From: Hylemonella gracilis
GTDB taxonomy: Bacteria > Pseudomonadota > Gammaproteobacteria > Burkholderiales > Burkholderiaceae_C
Reading direction: 5' to 3'
Length of the DNA stretch: 64,000 nt
Assembly: GCF_004328645.1 (NCBI RefSeq)
Contig: NZ_CP031395.1
Coordinates: 3,001,501-3,065,500, forward strand
Shown: piece after piece, positions 18,493-28,378 of the stretch
How positions within the stretch are numbered: position 1 is the first letter of the stretch
Layout: each line of letters starts with the position of its first letter
Program-made: the position numbers and the translations under genes
Notes under the pieces: model-generated
What the model was told of the DNA's origin: nothing
Database searches by the model: none
What the model saw: only the letters and a program-made list of their open reading frames with translations

Positions 18493-19674
18493 TCAGACCT
18501 CCTGCGCGGTGACGCGGTACTTGAAGGCATCCGGCGTGTAGGAATCCAGGCGCTCGATCTGACCGGCAGGCCCTGTTTCGCACACCGGGTACATCAGAAA
18601 GCCGAGCGGGCCTTTCTGGGCGCCGGGCAGATTCAGGTCGTGCGCCATGTTCCACCCCACCCAGTTACCCTCCCACTGACCGAAGAGCGCCTTGTTCACC
18701 GGAGAGACCAGCGGGTTCTGCGTGGTCTTGATCCATTCCGGCGTTTCCTGGCGCATGACCTTGGCCACGTCCGCCGGGTCCATCGCCACCCAGCCATGGT
18801 CCTTGAGATAGACCTCGGAACGGCAATGCTGGGCGCCTGACAAGTTGCCCATGTTGTTGCCGCCGAGTTCCTTGTAGCCAAAGGCCGAAGGCGCGAGGCG
18901 CAGGCCGTAGACGTCGCGCGCGGGCAGGCCCACGGCGCGGCACAGGCCCACGAAGAGCGCGTTGATGTCGGCGCACTTGCCGCCCAGATTGCCAGTCTCC
19001 AGCATGGTCTTGATGTCGCCTTCGCCGCAGCCGCGCACCTTGGGCTCGCGGTAGGCGTTGGTGACCACCCAGTCGTAGACGGCACGCACCTTCTCGTAGT
19101 CGGTCTTGGCGCCTTGCGTGGCCTTGAGTGCCGTCTCGCGCACGATGCCGTCGGTGGGCAGCAGCGCGGTGGGACGCGTCCAGAACGCGAGGTCCTTGTC
19201 CTGCGGCTGGCTGGATTTGGCCGACCAGTCCACCGCGCGGCTGCGGGTTTGCACGCGGCTGCTCAGCTCCACCCAAGGGGCTTTTTCGCCCGGCATGAAC
19301 TCGACGGCCAGCCACTGCGTCGCCGGCACGCCACCTTGCGCCACGTCCTTGCTCAAGGTGACACGGCCATTGCTGTCCCAGCGGTTGTCCAGGGTACGCT
19401 GCCAGTCGCTGTCGATGGAGGGCACCGGCAACCAGACGCGGGTCTGACCGTCGGCGAGTTGCACGTCCACCCGAGTCTTGACTTCAAAGCTGCGCCAGGC
19501 GCCGGGCTGGGGATTGAATTGGCGCTCGGGTGTGGCGCTCTGCGCGCCCGCGCGGATCGGCCAGGTTCCAAGCGCGGAGACGGTGGCGGCACAGGAGGCG
19601 GCCGCCGCCGCGTTTTTCAGGAAGGCACGGCGCTGCGTCGCGCGTCCTTCGGACGTGCGTTGAACGGTAGTCAT
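18493..19674 (-). CDS. Transglutaminase-like protein with Tat signal
   Basis: Predicted 393-residue exported protein. The twin-arginine motif QRRAFLKNA (residues 14-22) and a hydrophobic Ala-rich stretch predict Tat export. A transglutaminase-core triad is visible: C234 in GGKCADINALFVGLCRAVGLPARDVYG, H283 in AQHCRSEVYL and D299 in HGWVAMDPAD. This fold hydrolyses or cross-links amides; the substrate is unknown. ATG 19674 is preceded by GGAGATCGC. A TlpA-type thioredoxin lies 92 bases upstream on the same strand, so both may act on envelope proteins. It is separate from the transglutaminase of the Anbu region. Confidence 0.87.
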   Translation of the reverse strand: MTTVQRTSEGRATQRRAFLKNAAAAASCAATVSALGTWPIRAGAQSATPERQFNPQPGAWRSFEVKTRVDVQLADGQTRVWLPVPSIDSDWQRTLDNRWDSNGRVTLSKDVAQGGVPATQWLAVEFMPGEKAPWVELSSRVQTRSRAVDWSAKSSQPQDKDLAFWTRPTALLPTDGIVRETALKATQGAKTDYEKVRAVYDWVVTNAYREPKVRGCGEGDIKTMLETGNLGGKCADINALFVGLCRAVGLPARDVYGLRLAPSAFGYKELGGNNMGNLSGAQHCRSEVYLKDHGWVAMDPADVAKVMRQETPEWIKTTQNPLVSPVNKALFGQWEGNWVGWNMAHDLNLPGAQKGPLGFLMYPVCETGPAGQIERLDSYTPDAFKYRVTAQEV

Positions 19675-19766
19675 AAAGCGATCTCCGGTAGGTGAGGGAT
19701 ACACACCGTCGGCGCAGGTCAAGATGCACCGAGACGGCTGGACGGGATTATCACCAGCCGGAGGAC

Positions 19767-20375
19767 TCAGGACAGCAGCGCATCCACCAGCGACTGGGCG
19801 CGGTCGCCACTCCAGTCCAGCTCACCCTGCACCCGTTGGCGAGGACGCCCGTTGGCGTCGATCAGCACCGTCGTGGGCAACACGCTGGCCGCGCCCCAGG
19901 CGCGCGCGGCTTCTTTCTCGGGGTCGAGCAGCACGGTCAGTGCCCCCGCGTCCAGCGCGCTGCTCTGCAGGAAACGCGCGATGGCACGCGGCCCTTCACC
20001 CACATTGATGGCCAGCACCTGGACCGCGTCACCATAAAACCCGGCAAGGGTCTGCAGCGTCGGCATCTCGACCCGGCAAGGCGCGCACCACGAGGCCCAG
20101 AAATTCATCAGCACCACGCGCCCGCGCAGGGCCTCCAGCGTCCAGGTGCGGCCTTGCATGTCCAGTGTGCGCAGCAGCGGCGTCTTAGGCCCGGCAGGCC
20201 AGGGGGTGACGGCATGCCCAGCGGTATCCACGCCAGGGTTGGCCAGCTCGTTCAGGCCAGTGGCCTGTGCTGCCCGCAGTGGCGCGGCGCCGAGCATGGG
20301 CAGGGCAGGTGCCCATGCGAGCGGCGTCAGGCCCGCGCCCAGCGCGCCTCGCAGACAGAGTCGTCGTTGCATCAT
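19767..20375 (-). CDS. TlpA-type thioredoxin-fold protein
   Basis: Predicted 202-residue exported protein. A twin-arginine-like basic start (MMQRRLCLRGALGAGL) and Ala-rich core precede a thioredoxin domain (about 70-200) with the redox motif FWASWCAPCRVEMPTLQ (C97, C100) and the cis-proline loop SVLPTTVLIDANG. TlpA/ResA proteins reduce disulfides in periplasmic targets. ATGATG at 20375/20372 leaves the start slightly uncertain. It is followed by the transglutaminase-like gene and preceded by the GGDEF-type gene 28 bases upstream, all on the minus strand. Confidence 0.88.
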   Translation of the reverse strand: MMQRRLCLRGALGAGLTPLAWAPALPMLGAAPLRAAQATGLNELANPGVDTAGHAVTPWPAGPKTPLLRTLDMQGRTWTLEALRGRVVLMNFWASWCAPCRVEMPTLQTLAGFYGDAVQVLAINVGEGPRAIARFLQSSALDAGALTVLLDPEKEAARAWGAASVLPTTVLIDANGRPRQRVQGELDWSGDRAQSLVDALLS

Positions 20376-20403
20376 GGCGCGAGTGTATGCGGCGCGCCCA
20401 TGC

Positions 20404-21783
20404 TCAGACGCTGGCCAGGCGATCCCCTCCGTTAGATTGGGCCTGCCTGACGCCCTCGCTGGCGCGCGCCAGCAGGTGGTGCGCCAGCTCGCCCGCGCGG
20501 TACTGGGCCACACCCACGCTGGCGCTGAGGCGGGTGAGCGGGTCCGACTCCTCGGACGGCGCTCCCGGTCGCACGCGCCCGACCCCGATGGCCACCACCC
20601 CCAGCCGCAGGCCCTCGGCCATGCGCATGGCCTCGCTCAGATCGGTCTCGGGCAGAACGATCAGGAACTGGCCTCCATCGTCGCGCGCCAACCAATCGAC
20701 CTCATGGCGCAACCCGGCCCGACAAATGCGCGCCACCTCGCGCAACAAGGCGTCCGCTCCAGCCGGGCCCAGGCTCCGTTTGCGCTCGCGGAAGTGGTCA
20801 ATGCTCAGCTGCAGCAGCGACAGCGGCCGACCATAACGCTGCACGCGCTCCACCTCGCCCGGCAGGCGCTCCTCGACGGCGCGGCGATTCCAGCAGCCCG
20901 TGAGTGCGTCGGTGCGCGACAGGCGGTACACCTCATCCACCAAACGCTGCAGGTCGTCCGTGCGCTGCGCCACCTTTTCATCCAGTCCGTCGATGTGCTC
21001 GCGCAGCCCGGTTTGCAACTTGGCAAAACCATCGGCCAGCAGGTCAATCTCATCGGCATCGCGCCGCCCGGTGGCGCGCTGGCGGGGCGGCGGCGTCATC
21101 AGCCGTTCCGGCGTCAGCTCGGCAGCGAAACGCGCCATGGCCTCCAACGGCTGTTGCAGCCGCCGGCGCAGCAGCCAGGTGACGAGCAGGCACACCAGGG
21201 CGGTGTACACCCCGTAGCCGAGCAGCACCTGCAAGGCGGTGGCACGCACCTCGCCCATGACGTAGCGCGGGTTGCCGACGATTTCCACCTGACCCAGCGG
21301 CAGGCTTGCCCCTCCCTGGCCGGGCAAGGGCAGGATGTCCATGCGCCGCACCACCGTCGTGGCGGCATCCCGCGCGGCCAGGTCGCCCGCCATGAACACC
21401 TGCCCGGTGGCGGTGCGCAGACGCACATGCCCTACTTCAGGCAGCGCGGCGATGGCTTGTACCTGCTGTTGTACCGCCTCGAATTCGATGTCCCACAAGG
21501 CCGTGGCCAGCTGCGGCAGGCTGGTGCGCACGATGCTCTCGACCTGTGTGGCGAAACGCTGTTCATGCTGACGCAGCAAGTACCAGGTCTGCCCCGCCAG
21601 CACCAATGCCATGCACAGCAGCGCGAGCAGCACGATGCGGCGAATCAGCGCGCCGGCCAGGGGATGGAAATTCCGCGGAACTTCCCAGGCGATGTGGGGC
21701 GTGACGGCATCTGACGGTTCAGGGGCCTGGGGCTCCGCAGCGGCAGTGCGTGGCGCGGGGTCATCAAGGAAGCGCGCGTTCAT
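20404..21783 (-). CDS. Membrane protein with degenerate GGDEF domain
   Basis: Predicted 459-residue inner-membrane protein: one membrane segment near 47-68, a periplasmic sensor region, a second segment near 186-206, a HAMP-like region, a short coiled coil and a GGDEF-type domain (about 285-455). The catalytic signature is altered to DGGQF at 369-373, the first metal-site Asp position reads LSIDHF instead of LDIDHF, and the allosteric RxxD reads HEVD. It is therefore unlikely to make cyclic di-GMP and may bind GTP or act as an output partner. ATG 21783 overlaps the end of the preceding binding-protein gene by 20 bases; a TTG at 21789 is also possible. Confidence 0.86.
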   Translation of the reverse strand: MNARFLDDPAPRTAAAEPQAPEPSDAVTPHIAWEVPRNFHPLAGALIRRIVLLALLCMALVLAGQTWYLLRQHEQRFATQVESIVRTSLPQLATALWDIEFEAVQQQVQAIAALPEVGHVRLRTATGQVFMAGDLAARDAATTVVRRMDILPLPGQGGASLPLGQVEIVGNPRYVMGEVRATALQVLLGYGVYTALVCLLVTWLLRRRLQQPLEAMARFAAELTPERLMTPPPRQRATGRRDADEIDLLADGFAKLQTGLREHIDGLDEKVAQRTDDLQRLVDEVYRLSRTDALTGCWNRRAVEERLPGEVERVQRYGRPLSLLQLSIDHFRERKRSLGPAGADALLREVARICRAGLRHEVDWLARDDGGQFLIVLPETDLSEAMRMAEGLRLGVVAIGVGRVRPGAPSEESDPLTRLSASVGVAQYRAGELAHHLLARASEGVRQAQSNGGDRLASV

Positions 21784-22951
21784 CGTCAAGCCTTTCGGTG
21801 GTCTGGGGAGCGTTTTTCAGCAGGCCTTCCAGGCTGAAGTCATAACCGCGCAGGCGAGGGTTGTAGGTCTTGCTGAAACGCCTGAAATCAACGTGATCGC
21901 AGCCCGGCCCCAGGCTTGCGCGGAGCGCCTGCGCCAGCTTGGCATCGAACAAGACAAACATGCGCCGCTCCTGCATCAGGCCCTCATCCGCGAAATCGTG
22001 GCCTTTGTAGTGGTCAAGAATCATCACCAAGCTCCAGGCACCAGTGATGAAATGGCCCCCCGCCAGCGCCGCCAGGCGTCCACTCTCCTTCGCCTGCAGC
22101 GCCTCGGCGGAGGTATTGATGCCGCTGAAAAAAACCGTCCGTCCCGGCACGCCACCGCGTTGCTCCAAGGCCCTCATCGCGCCGAAGGCCATCAGGTCGT
22201 TGCCGGCCCAGACCAGCCGGGCCTGTGGATGGCGCTGGTAAAGCACCTCGGCCTGTTCGGTCGCTTTCTCGCGCGACCAGGCGGCGTAGACCTCCTGGTC
22301 GATCACCACGTCACCCGCCTCGCGCACGGCCTGGCGCATCCCATCATTGCGTGCGATCGAAGACGGCGTGCTGCGATCGCCCGCGATCACCAGCAAATGC
22401 AACTTGGCGTCCGTCCCCTGGGCGCCCGCGGCGCGGGCCTGGGCGATCAGGGCGCGGGCCGTCAGATACCCGGCGTCTTGCGCCCGGGGCTCAAGCGACC
22501 CGATCCAGAGCCTGTGCTTGTGGCGCGGCGTGCCGGTGCGTGCCATTTCCTCCGCCGTGGGTTTGCTGTAGGCCATGAAGACCCGGATGCCGCTGCCCTC
22601 GAAGATGTTGAGCAGTTCCGGCCCCGTGCCGTAGTCGTTGGTGACCACGACGTACTCGGGCCGCAGGGATGGCTTGCGCGCCGCGATGGCGCGGGCGATC
22701 TGGAAGACCCGCAGGTGCTCGCGTTCGGCGTAATGGACCTCCAGGGTCTGCCCCAAGTTTTGCGCGGCGGACTGCATGCACCGCGCGACGCCCGACCAGT
22801 AGAACTCGTCCACCTTGCCAGGGTTGATGAAGGCCACTCGCTGGGCCAGCGCGTCAGCGCCAAACAAGACGGCAGCGGCCCATGCACCTGCGCGCAGCGC
22901 ATGCGCGGCGGCGGAAAGAGTCACCCATGACAAGCGCCTGCCTGGCCTCAT
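21764..22951 (-). CDS. Periplasmic binding protein, sugar-binding type
   Basis: Predicted 395-residue exported protein of the periplasmic-binding-protein type 1 fold (Peripla_BP_4-like). A signal peptide (ending GADALAQ) precedes RVAFINPGKVDEFYWSGVARCMQSAAQ, VVVTNDYGTGPELLNIFEGSGI, AGDRSTPSSIARNDGMRQAV and LVWAGNDLMAFGAMRAL, strings typical of ligand-binding receptors. No ABC permease or ATPase is near. It is translationally coupled to the degenerate GGDEF membrane protein, so it probably works as its ligand sensor rather than in transport. The ligand is unknown. Confidence 0.84.
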   Translation of the reverse strand: MRPGRRLSWVTLSAAAHALRAGAWAAAVLFGADALAQRVAFINPGKVDEFYWSGVARCMQSAAQNLGQTLEVHYAEREHLRVFQIARAIAARKPSLRPEYVVVTNDYGTGPELLNIFEGSGIRVFMAYSKPTAEEMARTGTPRHKHRLWIGSLEPRAQDAGYLTARALIAQARAAGAQGTDAKLHLLVIAGDRSTPSSIARNDGMRQAVREAGDVVIDQEVYAAWSREKATEQAEVLYQRHPQARLVWAGNDLMAFGAMRALEQRGGVPGRTVFFSGINTSAEALQAKESGRLAALAGGHFITGAWSLVMILDHYKGHDFADEGLMQERRMFVLFDAKLAQALRASLGPGCDHVDFRRFSKTYNPRLRGYDFSLEGLLKNAPQTTERLDDERALP

Positions 22952-23106
22952 ACCCCAACGACCTCGCCGTTTGAACGTCCGCCCTGTATTCCGTCTTTGG
23001 ACGCTTGCAGCGTCTCTCGCGCGCTGGCTAGTCTAGCGGCGAGCCAGCTTCAAGCGACACGCCCATGAGCAATCGAGTTCATAGACGCACGCTATGAACT
23101 GCAAAC

Positions 23107-25731
23107 TCACAAGCGCTCGGCCACCCAACCCTGCACAGCCTGCAGGGCCCTGGGCAGGCCGCTCGCGTCGGTGCCGCCCGCCATGGCCATGTCAGGCTTG
23201 CCGCCACCCTTGCCGCCCACCTGCTGGGCGACGAAGTTCACGAGTTCTCCGGCCTTGATCTTGCCCACGCTGTCGGCGGTCACGCCGGCCGCGATCTGCA
23301 CCTTGCCGTCTTCCACCGTGGCCAGCACGATGGCGGCGGTCTTGAGCTTGTCCTTGAGCTTGTCCAGCGTTTCACGCAGCACCTTGGCGTCCGCGCCCTG
23401 CAGCGTGGCGGCGAGTACCTTGATGCCCTTGACGTCCACCGCCTGAGCCATCAGCTCGTCGCCCTGGCTGGAAGCCAGCTTGCCCTTGAGCGCGGCGATT
23501 TCTTTCTCCAGCAGCTTGACTTGGTCCAGCACCTGCGTGATGCGGCCCTGCAACTCAGCCGCCGGCGCCTTGAGCGCGCCCGCGGCCTGGTGCACGGCGC
23601 TTTCCAGTCCCTGCAGATAGGCGAGCGCGTTCGCGCCCGTCACGGCCTCGACGCGGCGGATGCCCGCGGCCACGCCCGACTCGCTGACGATCTTGAACAG
23701 ACCGATGTCGCCCGTGCGCGCCACGTGGGTGCCGCCGCAGAACTCTCGGCTGCTGCCGATGTCCAGCACGCGCACCGTGTCGCCGTACTTCTCGCCGAAG
23801 AGCATGACCGCGCCGGTGGACTTGGCGGCCTCGATGTCCAGCAGACGCGCCTGGGTGGCGCTGTTGGACAGGATCTCGTCGTTCACGCGCCGCTCGATCT
23901 CGGCGATCTGGACCGACGTCACCGGCGTGTTGTGCGTGAAGTCGAAGCGCGTCTTGTCGGCGTCCACCAACGAGCCCTTTTGCTGCACATGGCTGCCCAG
24001 CACTTCGTGCAAGGCCTTGTGCATCAGGTGGGTGACGCTGTGGTTGCGCATGGTCGCGGCACGGCGGGCCAGGTTGACCTGGGCCGTGACCGCGTCACCC
24101 ACGTTGAGCGTGCCCACAGCCAGGGTGCCGTGCTGGCCATGCACGTCGGCCTTGATCTTCTGGGTGTCGGCCACCTCGAAGCGGGCTGAGCCGGCAATGA
24201 CGAGACCTTCGTCGCCCACCTGACCGCCGCTCTCGGCGTAGAAGGGCGTGGTGTCCAGCACCACGACACCATCCTGGCCAGCCTTGAGCTGGGCCGTGGG
24301 CGTGCCGTCCACGTAGAGCGCGACGATCTTTGCCGCGGCTTCCAGCTTCTCGTAACCCACGAACACATTGCCCGCGCCCGTGTAGTCCAGCGCCTTGTCC
24401 ATCTTGAACTTGCCGGCGGCACGGGCCTGGTTCTTCTGCTTGTCCATGGCCGACTTGAAGCCAGCTTCGTCCACGCTCAGGCCGCGTTCGCGACAGACGT
24501 CGGCCGACAGGTCCAGCGGGAAGCCGTAGGTGTCATGCAGTTTGAAGGCCACGTCGCCGGGCAGCACCTTGGCGCCGTCACCCAGGGCCGCGTCCAGAAT
24601 CTCCATGCCGTTGGCCAGCGTCTCGTAGAAACGCTCTTCTTCCGCCTTGAGCACCTCGGTGATTCGCTGCTGCTGTTCCTTCAGGCGCGGATAGGCATCA
24701 CCCATCAGGCGAACGAGCTCGTCCACCAGTTTGTGGAAAAAGGGGGTCTTGCGGCCGAGCTTGTAGCCGTGGCGGATGGCACGGCGCACGATGCGGCGCT
24801 GCACGTAGCCACGGCCTTCGTTGGACGGAATCACGCCGTCGCTGACCAGGAAGGCCGTGGCGCGGATGTGGTCGGCGATCACTTTGAGCGAGGGGTTGCC
24901 GAGATCGGTCGTGCCGGTCTCACGGCCGGCCGCCTGGATCAACGCGGCAAAGATGTCGATCTCGTAGTTGCTGTGCACGTGCTGCAGGATGGCGGCCAGG
25001 CGCTCCAGGCCCATGCCGGTATCCACGCAGGGCGCAGGCAGCGGCGTGACCGAGCCATCCTCGTGCATCTCGAACTGCATGAACACGTTGTTCCAGATCT
25101 CGATGAAGCGGTCGCCGTCTTCCTCGGGGCTGCCCGGAGGGCCGCCGGCGATGTGCGGGCCGTGGTCATAGAAGATCTCCGAGCAGGGGCCGCAGGGGCC
25201 GGTGTCGGCCATCATCCAGAAGTTGTCGGACTTGTAGCGCCCGCCTTTGTTGTCGCCGATGCGGATCACGCGCTCGGGCGGCAGACCGATTTCTTTCGTC
25301 CAGATGTCGTAGGCCTCGTCGTCTTCGGCGTAGACCGTGGCCAGCAGGCGCTCCTTGGGCAGCTTGTAGACCTCGGTCAGCAGTTCCCAGGCCCATTTCA
25401 GCGACTCGCGCTTGAAGTAGTCACCGAAGGACCAATTGCCCAGCATCTCAAAGAAGGTGTGGTGGCGCGCGGTATAGCCCACGTTCTCCAGGTCGTTGTG
25501 CTTGCCGCCGGCGCGCAGGCAGGCCTGCACCGAGGCCGCGCGCACATAGCTGCGCTTGTCGGTGCCGAGGAACACGTCCTTGAACTGCACCATGCCCGAG
25601 TTGGTGAACATCAGCGTCGGGTCATTGCCCGGCACCAGCGGGCTGGAGGCCACGACGGTGTGGCCCTTGGAGGCGAAGAAGTCAAGGAAGGTCTTGCGGA
25701 TGTCCGCGACGGAAAATTTGGGCGTGCTCAT
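23107..25731 (-). CDS. alaS: Alanyl-tRNA synthetase
   Basis: Predicted 874-residue enzyme charging tRNA-Ala. The N-terminal catalytic domain starts [19 protein letters not shown] and has [15 protein letters not shown] and [22 protein letters not shown]. The editing domain carries the zinc-type [16 protein letters not shown] and [13 protein letters not shown] motifs. The C-terminal dimerisation/DHHA1 region ends [15 protein letters not shown]. Length and order match the family. ATG 25731 fits the conserved N-terminus; the reading frame extends further upstream without homology. It is monocistronic, downstream of a TATAAT box. Confidence 0.98.
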   Translation of the reverse strand: MSTPKFSVADIRKTFLDFFASKGHTVVASSPLVPGNDPTLMFTNSGMVQFKDVFLGTDKRSYVRAASVQACLRAGGKHNDLENVGYTARHHTFFEMLGNWSFGDYFKRESLKWAWELLTEVYKLPKERLLATVYAEDDEAYDIWTKEIGLPPERVIRIGDNKGGRYKSDNFWMMADTGPCGPCSEIFYDHGPHIAGGPPGSPEEDGDRFIEIWNNVFMQFEMHEDGSVTPLPAPCVDTGMGLERLAAILQHVHSNYEIDIFAALIQAAGRETGTTDLGNPSLKVIADHIRATAFLVSDGVIPSNEGRGYVQRRIVRRAIRHGYKLGRKTPFFHKLVDELVRLMGDAYPRLKEQQQRITEVLKAEEERFYETLANGMEILDAALGDGAKVLPGDVAFKLHDTYGFPLDLSADVCRERGLSVDEAGFKSAMDKQKNQARAAGKFKMDKALDYTGAGNVFVGYEKLEAAAKIVALYVDGTPTAQLKAGQDGVVVLDTTPFYAESGGQVGDEGLVIAGSARFEVADTQKIKADVHGQHGTLAVGTLNVGDAVTAQVNLARRAATMRNHSVTHLMHKALHEVLGSHVQQKGSLVDADKTRFDFTHNTPVTSVQIAEIERRVNDEILSNSATQARLLDIEAAKSTGAVMLFGEKYGDTVRVLDIGSSREFCGGTHVARTGDIGLFKIVSESGVAAGIRRVEAVTGANALAYLQGLESAVHQAAGALKAPAAELQGRITQVLDQVKLLEKEIAALKGKLASSQGDELMAQAVDVKGIKVLAATLQGADAKVLRETLDKLKDKLKTAAIVLATVEDGKVQIAAGVTADSVGKIKAGELVNFVAQQVGGKGGGKPDMAMAGGTDASGLPRALQAVQGWVAERL

Positions 25732-25806
25732 GAACGGATGGCCAGGCTGCGTGCGAGCGCAAAAGCTTGATTTATTTGAGAAAACCGGAAAACAAGATCG
25801 CTTCGG

Positions 25807-25812
25807 ATTATA
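25807..25812 (-). promoter_or_regulatory. Likely -10 box for alaS
   Basis: TATAAT on the minus strand 76 bases before the alaS start; no consensus -35 is visible at 16-18 bases, so this is a partial call. Confidence 0.45.
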
Positions 25813-25836
25813 GATTTGAGCGGCCTCGCAAGCCAC

Positions 25837-26625
25837 TCAGGCCAGCCAACCGTCCCACACCAGCTTGCAGCCCGTCAGCGCCATGCCCCAGTAGACCAGG
25901 CGGTAGAACAGCTTTTGATCGATGCGCTTGGCGATCGACACGCCCGCCCAGACGCCCAGCGGCGCCAGCGGCAGCAGCACGAGCGAGGTGGCGAAGTTGC
26001 GCATGTCCAGCAGGCCCAACCAGGCGTAAGGCGCCCACTTGCTGAGGTTCACCACGAAGAACAGGTAGGCCATGGTGCCGGTGAACACCAAGGGCGCCAG
26101 GCGCATCGGAATCACGTAGGCGTTGACCGGCGGCCCGCCCGCGTGCGAGACAAAACTCGTGAAGCCGCCCGTCGCCATCAGGATGACGCCCACCCAGCGC
26201 GGCGGCGGCGCGCTGTCCGGCCGGGGCGGGAACAGCAGGCGTTGCGCCAAGAAGAGCAGTGTGAACAGCCCCACCAAGCCTGCCACCAGCCGGGAGTCCA
26301 GCAGGCGGAACAACAAGGTGCCTGCCACGACACCGATCAGCGCGCACGGCAACAGGAAGCGCAGCAAGGCCCAATTCACGTACCGACGGAAGGCCCAGAG
26401 ACCCAGCAGATCCATCAGCAGCAGGATGGGCATGAAGATCGCCGCCGCCTGCGGCACCGGAATGGACAGCGCCATGAGGGGCACGGCCAAGGAACCGAAG
26501 CCCGCACCGAAACCGCTTTTGCTGACCCCCATCAACAGAACCGCGGGAATGGCGGCTGCGTAAAAGACGGGACTGGTGATGAGGGGAAACGAAGAAGAGG
26601 CGAAAGACAAGACCGGCAGCGTCAT
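25837..26625 (-). CDS. TauE/SafE-family membrane permease
   Basis: Predicted 262-residue membrane protein with about eight hydrophobic segments. The N-terminal VLLMGVSKSGFGAGFGSLAVPLMAL and the internal LMATGGFTSFVSHAGGPPVNAYVIP are the paired half-repeats of the TauE/SafE family, which exports sulfite, sulfoacetate or other organosulfonates. The substrate is not predictable. It reads away from alaS across a 105-base gap, in which alaS has a possible -10 box; the gene itself is divergent from gabD. Confidence 0.9.
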   Translation of the reverse strand: MTLPVLSFASSSFPLITSPVFYAAAIPAVLLMGVSKSGFGAGFGSLAVPLMALSIPVPQAAAIFMPILLLMDLLGLWAFRRYVNWALLRFLLPCALIGVVAGTLLFRLLDSRLVAGLVGLFTLLFLAQRLLFPPRPDSAPPPRWVGVILMATGGFTSFVSHAGGPPVNAYVIPMRLAPLVFTGTMAYLFFVVNLSKWAPYAWLGLLDMRNFATSLVLLPLAPLGVWAGVSIAKRIDQKLFYRLVYWGMALTGCKLVWDGWLA

Positions 26626-26689
26626 GACACGAGATCTGGAAAAAAGGAAGTGAGAGAATGCAGGCCATTCATTTGGTGGAGATCATCCC

Positions 26690-28174
26690 ATGGATATGAA
26701 GACTGGCCCCCTGGCCTTGCTCAAAGACCCGAGCCTGCTCAAGACCGACGCACTGATCAACGGCCAGTGGGTCAAGGGCACCACGGCGGCGCGTTTCGAC
26801 GTGCATGACCCTGCCACCGGCGCCAAGCTCGCCGACGTGGCCAACCTCGGGCCCAAGGATGCCGAGGCGGCCATCACCGCCGCCAACAAGGCCTGGCCGG
26901 CCTGGCGCGCCAAGACCGGCAAGGAGCGCAGCCTCATCCTGCGCAAGTGGTTCGACCTGCTGATGGCCAACCAGGACGATCTGGGTCGCCTGATGACGGC
27001 CGAGCAGGGCAAGCCCTATGCTGAGGCCAAGGGCGAGGTCGCCTACGGCGCGAGCTTCGTCGAGTGGTACGCCGAGGAAGCCAAGCGCGTCAACGGCGAG
27101 ACCCTGCCGCAGTTCGACAACAATCGCCGCTTGCTGGTGTTGCGCCAGCCCATCGGCGTGTGCGCGGCCATCACGCCGTGGAACTTCCCGCTGGCCATGA
27201 TCACCCGCAAGGTCGCGCCCGCCCTGGCCGCGGGTTGCCCCGTGGTCATCAAGCCGGCCGAGCTGACGCCGCTGACGGCGCTCGCCGCCGCCGAACTCGC
27301 CGTGCGCGCCGGCATTCCGGCGGGCGTGTTCAACGTCATCACCGCCGACAGCGCCAACTCCATCGCCGTGGGCAAGGTGTTCTGCGCCAGCGAGACCGTG
27401 CGCCACATCAGTTTCACGGGCTCCACCGAGGTGGGGCGCATCCTGATGCAGCAGAGCGCGCCCTCGGTCAAGAAACTCGCGCTGGAACTCGGCGGCAACG
27501 CGCCCTTCATCGTCTTCGACGACGCCGATATCGACAGCGCGGTGGAAGGCGCCATCGCTAGCAAGTACCGCAACGCCGGTCAGACCTGCGTGTGCGCCAA
27601 CCGCATCTACGTGCAAGATGGCGTGTACGACGCGTTCGTGCAGAAATTCGCGGCCAAGGTCAAGACGCTCAAGGTCGGCAATGGTTTCGAGGACGGTGTC
27701 GTGCAAGGCCCGCTGATCGAGGAGGCCGCCGTCGAGAAAGTCCGGCGCCATGTCGCCGATGCCGTCGCCAAGGGCGGCAAGCTGCTGGCTGGAGGCAAGA
27801 AGCTGGAAGGCCAGTTCTTCGAGCCCACGGTCGTGGCCGAGGCGACGGCCAACATGCTCTGCGCCACCGAGGAAACCTTCGGCCCCTTCGCCCCCGTGTT
27901 CCGCTTCAAGACCGAGCAGGAAGCCATCGATGCGGCCAACGCCACCATCTTCGGCCTGGCCAGCTACTTCTACAGCCGCGACATTGGCCGCATCTTCCGC
28001 GTCAGCGAGGCGCTGGAATACGGCATGGTGGGCATCAACGCGGGCGTCATTGCCACCGAGCATGTGCCCTTTGGCGGCGTCAAGCAGTCCGGCCTGGGCC
28101 GGGAAGGCTCCAGCCACGGCATCGACGAATACGTGGAGATGAAGTACCTCTGCCTGGGCGACATCCTCAAGTAA
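26690..28174 (+). CDS. gabD: NAD(P)+-dependent succinate-semialdehyde dehydrogenase
   Basis: Predicted 494-residue aldehyde dehydrogenase. Visible are LLKTDALINGQWVKG, ITPWNFPLAMITRKVAPALAAG, FTGSTEVGRILM, catalytic E266 in LALELGGNAPFI, catalytic C300 in NAGQTCVCANRIYVQ, and EHVPFGGVKQSGLGREGSSHG. These match GabD, which oxidises succinate semialdehyde to succinate in 4-aminobutyrate breakdown. No gabT lies beside it. The ATG at 26690 follows GGTGGAGATCATCCC. It is divergent from the TauE/SafE gene; tRNA-Gly follows it. Confidence 0.93.
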   Translation: MDMKTGPLALLKDPSLLKTDALINGQWVKGTTAARFDVHDPATGAKLADVANLGPKDAEAAITAANKAWPAWRAKTGKERSLILRKWFDLLMANQDDLGRLMTAEQGKPYAEAKGEVAYGASFVEWYAEEAKRVNGETLPQFDNNRRLLVLRQPIGVCAAITPWNFPLAMITRKVAPALAAGCPVVIKPAELTPLTALAAAELAVRAGIPAGVFNVITADSANSIAVGKVFCASETVRHISFTGSTEVGRILMQQSAPSVKKLALELGGNAPFIVFDDADIDSAVEGAIASKYRNAGQTCVCANRIYVQDGVYDAFVQKFAAKVKTLKVGNGFEDGVVQGPLIEEAAVEKVRRHVADAVAKGGKLLAGGKKLEGQFFEPTVVAEATANMLCATEETFGPFAPVFRFKTEQEAIDAANATIFGLASYFYSRDIGRIFRVSEALEYGMVGINAGVIATEHVPFGGVKQSGLGREGSSHGIDEYVEMKYLCLGDILK

Positions 28175-28227
28175 GCGGCCTCGGAGGCATCCGCGCACAC
28201 GTTAGAATGCACGCTTGCTTCGGCAAT

Positions 28228-28301
28228 GCGGGTGTAGTTCAATGGTAGAACGGCAGCTTCCCAAGCTTCATACGAGGGTTCGATTCCCTTCACCCGCTCC
28301 A
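28228..28301 (+). tRNA. tRNA-Gly (CCC)
   Basis: Acceptor GCGGGTG/CACCCGC, D-arm region GTTCAATGGTAGAAC, anticodon loop TTCCCAA (anticodon CCC), T-arm GAGGGTTCGATTCCCTT and encoded CCA. The anticodon stem GCAGC/GCTTC has a C-T mismatch at the 28-42 position. A TAGAAT box lies 19 bases upstream at 28203-28208. Confidence 0.95.
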
Positions 28302-28309
28302 GAATGAAT

Positions 28310-28346
28310 AACGGCCCAGGACATCCCTCCTGGGCCGTTCTTGTTT
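28310..28346 (+). terminator. Intrinsic terminator after tRNA-Gly
   Basis: AACGGCCCAGGA / TCCTGGGCCGTT stem of 12 bp with a six-base loop, followed by CTTGTTTG. Confidence 0.85.
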
Positions 28347-28378
28347 GTGGGCACGCAGACCGTCTCGACCAGGATGCC

